NCBI GenBank assembly: GCA_024641785.1
Contig: JAHECK010000018.1
Coordinates: 1 to 36,357 of the forward strand
Length of the DNA: 36,357 nt
DNA from: Flavobacteriales bacterium
GTDB lineage: Bacteria; Bacteroidota; Bacteroidia; Flavobacteriales_D; JAHECK01
Direction of reading: 5' to 3'
The position numbers and the translations under genes were made by a program. The notes under the pieces are model-generated. The model was not told the origin of the DNA. It saw only the letters and a list, made by a program, of their open reading frames with translations, and searched no databases. This document shows, in pieces, positions 34,936 through 36,357 of the stretch. The first letter of the stretch is position 1, and each line of letters begins with the position of its first letter.

Positions 34936-36330
34936 TTGACTTTACTGGACGTCATATTAATGTTGCTTTATTTTGTATTAGCCGTTTCGATCGGGCTGAT
35001 CATCAGAAGGCGTTATATATTAAATCCCTTATACAAGAAGTTTTTCATACCAGGTTTATTGGTTAAACTCTTAGGGGGAATCAGTTTCGGACTAATACAT
35101 ACCTATTACTTTACATACGGAGGGGATACGAAAACTTACTTTCATGATATGAGTATTATAACGGATTACTTTTATCAGGACCCCTATGCAACCCTTTCTT
35201 ACCTTTTTGGGAAGTATTCCTATTTGAATAATGAAATAGCCCAATACACTTATTTTAATTTTGGAACGAAAGAGTTTTTCTTAGTCCGTTTTGCATCATT
35301 TATAAATATTCTGGGACTGAATTCATATTGGTCGACCACAATTTTATTTGCTTCATTTTCTTTTGTTGGAACATGGCAATTATTTCTCGTATTTGCGCGG
35401 AAATACCCTGCCATTTGGAAACAAATGGCCTGGGCAGCTTTGTTTTTACCCTCTTTCATTTTTTGGGGTTCTGGGATCATGAAAGATACATTGGGTGTCG
35501 GTTTTTTGGGGATTTTCCTTTTCGCTGTCCATCATATTTATGAAAGAGGAAAGTTGAGCCTCTGGTATTTATTGCTTATAGCATTGAGTAGCTATGTTAT
35601 TTTTTCGGTGAGAGCCTATATCATTTTCGGTCTTGTTCCTGCAATGTTTATATGGATCTCTTTGGGCTTTAATCAGCGAATTAAAAATGGCTTGATCAAG
35701 ATGATCTTTATGCCTTTTATGCTCATTGTAATGGTCATTTCAATTGGGGCTTCTTTTACTTATTTAGGAAAATACAACTCTCAATTCTCGATCGATAATG
35801 TAATTGGAACAGCATGGTCGTATCAGCACTGGCATTATGTAGAAGGAGAAAATACCAGTGAAGAACATGGTCGTGGATCGAGCTATACATTGGGAGAGTA
35901 TGATCCTACTCCATTAGGAGTGATAAAAATGTTTTTTCCGGCTGTCAATGCTGCTTTATATCGCCCCTATTTCTGGGAGGTAAAAAACCCTGCAATGGCG
36001 ATTTTAGCAATAGAATCATTTGCCTTTTTTATGATGACCTTGTACATTCTATTTAAAGTAGGTCCCCTCGTATTGATTCGTGCTGCAAGTAAAGATTCGT
36101 TTCTATTGATGAGTCTGGTGTTTTCCATCTTTTTTTCCTTTGCAGTAGGATTTTCCACCTACAATTTTGGTGCATTATCGAGGTATAAAATTCCAGCCCT
36201 TCCGTTTTATGCTTTATCATTACTTGTTCTCAATTATTATGCGGATTATTATCGCGAATTGCGTAAAAAAGGAAAGGCTTCCCGAGATTTAGGGGAAGCC
36301 ATCCAAAAAGGTAGGGCAGTAAGTGTTTAG
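34936..36330 (+). CDS. Polytopic membrane protein, unrecognised
   Basis: A 464-aa integral membrane protein with roughly ten hydrophobic segments. Visible features are an N-terminal helix (LLDVILMLLYFVLAVSIGLI), a short basic loop RRRYILNPLYKKFF, a second helix, then TYGGDTKTYFHD at ~58-69, a polar motif that could be catalytic or ligand-binding. FWGSGIMKDTLGVGFLGIFL near the middle and a large periplasmic loop with SYQHWHYVEGENTSEEHGRG follow. The C-terminus is basic. The outline recalls membrane glycosyltransferases or polysaccharide polymerases, but I recognise no firm motif. The frame begins at TTG 34936; ATG 34960 is an alternative that removes eight residues. Confidence 0.8.
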   Translation: MTLLDVILMLLYFVLAVSIGLIIRRRYILNPLYKKFFIPGLLVKLLGGISFGLIHTYYFTYGGDTKTYFHDMSIITDYFYQDPYATLSYLFGKYSYLNNEIAQYTYFNFGTKEFFLVRFASFINILGLNSYWSTTILFASFSFVGTWQLFLVFARKYPAIWKQMAWAALFLPSFIFWGSGIMKDTLGVGFLGIFLFAVHHIYERGKLSLWYLLLIALSSYVIFSVRAYIIFGLVPAMFIWISLGFNQRIKNGLIKMIFMPFMLIVMVISIGASFTYLGKYNSQFSIDNVIGTAWSYQHWHYVEGENTSEEHGRGSSYTLGEYDPTPLGVIKMFFPAVNAALYRPYFWEVKNPAMAILAIESFAFFMMTLYILFKVGPLVLIRAASKDSFLLMSLVFSIFFSFAVGFSTYNFGALSRYKIPALPFYALSLLVLNYYADYYRELRKKGKASRDLGEAIQKGRAVSV

Positions 36331-36357
36331 CTTGTGTTGCGCAATGAATTATTTTAC

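Noticed and set aside
36276-36300. 8-bp inverted repeat GGCTTCCC / GGGAAGCC near the end of the last gene
   Set aside because: It lies inside the reading frame and is followed by ATCCAAAAAG, not a T run, so it is not a convincing terminator.

Overview
The window comes from an AT-rich member of the Bacteroidota, on the chromosome. The evidence is the run of Bacteroidota-type genes (PorT-like barrel, TPR/PD40/OmpA protein, DUF4920 lipoprotein, mitochondrial-type aconitase, clade II nos cluster), the ffh-folD-queE order, promoters of the TAnnTTTG type, and the near absence of Shine-Dalgarno sequences. I see no insertion sequence, phage gene, CRISPR array, tRNA or rRNA.

Layout. 1-4453 (minus): N-terminal part of a very large secreted protein made of tandem ~125-aa fibronectin-III-like units, running off the left edge. 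4797-8117 (minus): clpS, an outer-membrane barrel protein and a class A penicillin-binding protein. 8265-14742 (plus): a nitrous oxide reductase cluster in the order lipoprotein cytochrome c - nosZ - unknown membrane protein - nosL - nosD - nosF - nosY, preceded by an FNR-like box and interrupted by two clear intrinsic terminators. 14831-18453: ffh, folD, a probable structured RNA, queE and a DinB-fold gene. 18561-19650: rpsF-rpsR-rplI, with the only strong Shine-Dalgarno I found in the window, placed before rplI. 19712-20944 (minus): a MacB/FtsX-type ABC permease. 21048-23557: nadA-nadB. 23765-26655: aconitase and an HD-domain protein. 26715-34091: aroC, a dicarboxylate/amino acid:cation symporter, an AsmA-like protein and a TPR/PD40/OmpA protein in close succession. 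34330-36330: a DUF4920 lipoprotein and an unrecognised polytopic membrane protein.

How the genes work together. The nos genes form a full N2O-respiration module: NosZ reduces N2O to N2, the lipoprotein cytochrome is the likely electron donor, and NosL and NosD/F/Y supply and assemble the copper centres. No other denitrification gene is present in the window. Most of the rest is housekeeping: protein targeting, folate, queuosine, ribosomal proteins, NAD, the TCA cycle, chorismate and envelope maintenance.

The most interesting items are the ~200-nt RNA candidate between folD and queE (nested long-range stems, own promoter, U-rich 3' end, 6S-like outline), the two terminators inside the nos cluster, the single Shine-Dalgarno in the bS6-bS18-bL9 operon, and a promoter box that would make aroC mRNA leaderless. 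All assignments come from reading motifs; no database search was possible.
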